From positions 620,001 to 684,000 of the forward strand of contig RCAB01000003.1 of the NCBI GenBank assembly GCA_003640385.1: 64,000 nucleotides of DNA, in the 5' to 3' direction. The notes beneath the pieces are model-generated. The model was not told the origin of the DNA, made no database searches, and saw only the letters and a program-made list of their open reading frames with translations. Made by a program: the position numbers and the translations under genes. Source of the DNA: Setaria digitata (taxonomy: Eukaryota > Nematoda > Chromadorea > Rhabditida > Setariidae). This document shows, piece by piece, positions 63,922-64,000 of the stretch (positions within the stretch are counted from its first letter, which is position 1; the number at the start of each line of letters is the position of its first letter).

Positions 63922-64000
63922 CTAATTCCATCAAATTGAAAACCATTTCCTTACCAACAATGATTATATCGATTCATCTCAAGCAAGCACAAAGCATAAT

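Overview
The window is nuclear DNA of an AT-rich, intron-dense nematode. Introns are short to medium and AT-rich, several genes start just after a TTTCAG-type trans-splice acceptor, and the proteins resemble Caenorhabditis counterparts but with the intron-rich structure typical of a filarial or other spirurid (clade III) worm. The assignment to Filarioidea is inference from codon and intron style. No phage, bacterial or transposon coding sequence was recognised.

Layout. (1) 1.9-4.1 kb, plus: the 3' part of a zinc-finger gene resembling the middle of RNF220. (2) 4.8-17.1 kb, minus: a complete 16-exon muscle myosin heavy chain (1,976 aa, UNC-54 class), convergent with gene 1. (3) 17.1-22.8 kb: a gene-poor AT-rich gap with simple repeats and one possible hidden minus-strand exon. 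(4) 22.8-26.2 kb, plus: an unrecognised 520-aa protein built from two related modules. (5) 28.0-29.0 kb, plus: the small transcription elongation factor ELOF1. (6) 30.0-41.2 kb, minus: a complete 31-exon glycogen debranching enzyme (about 1,525 aa). (7) 41.2-47.0 kb: an intergenic stretch with an inverted-repeat cluster of AGGTCA half-sites, an AT microsatellite, a tandem duplication and candidate small exons. (8) 47.0-51.3 kb, plus: eIF3 subunit G, then the ARL2 GTPase. The same pair is adjacent in C. elegans (F22B5.2, F22B5.1), so this may be a conserved operon. (9) 53.2-56.5 kb, plus: an NBR1-like protein with PB1 and FW domains and a candidate LIR. (10) 57.4-60.4 kb, minus: a bHLH-PAS transcription factor of the SIM/NPAS1/3/trachealess class. 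(11) 62.1-63.9 kb, minus: the last four exons of an unrecognised gene that runs off the window.

How the genes work. They are mostly housekeeping or muscle genes, not a single pathway: contraction (myosin), glycogen breakdown (AGL), transcription elongation (ELOF1), translation initiation (eIF3g), tubulin-cofactor GTPase (ARL2), a candidate autophagy receptor and a developmental regulator. Exon models were made by hand from splice consensus, phase continuity and family alignment from memory. Junction coordinates for the myosin, AGL, eIF3g, ARL2, ELOF1 and bHLH-PAS genes keep frame throughout. The weak points are the 5' end of gene 1, the acceptor of one AGL exon and the last exon of the NBR1-like gene.
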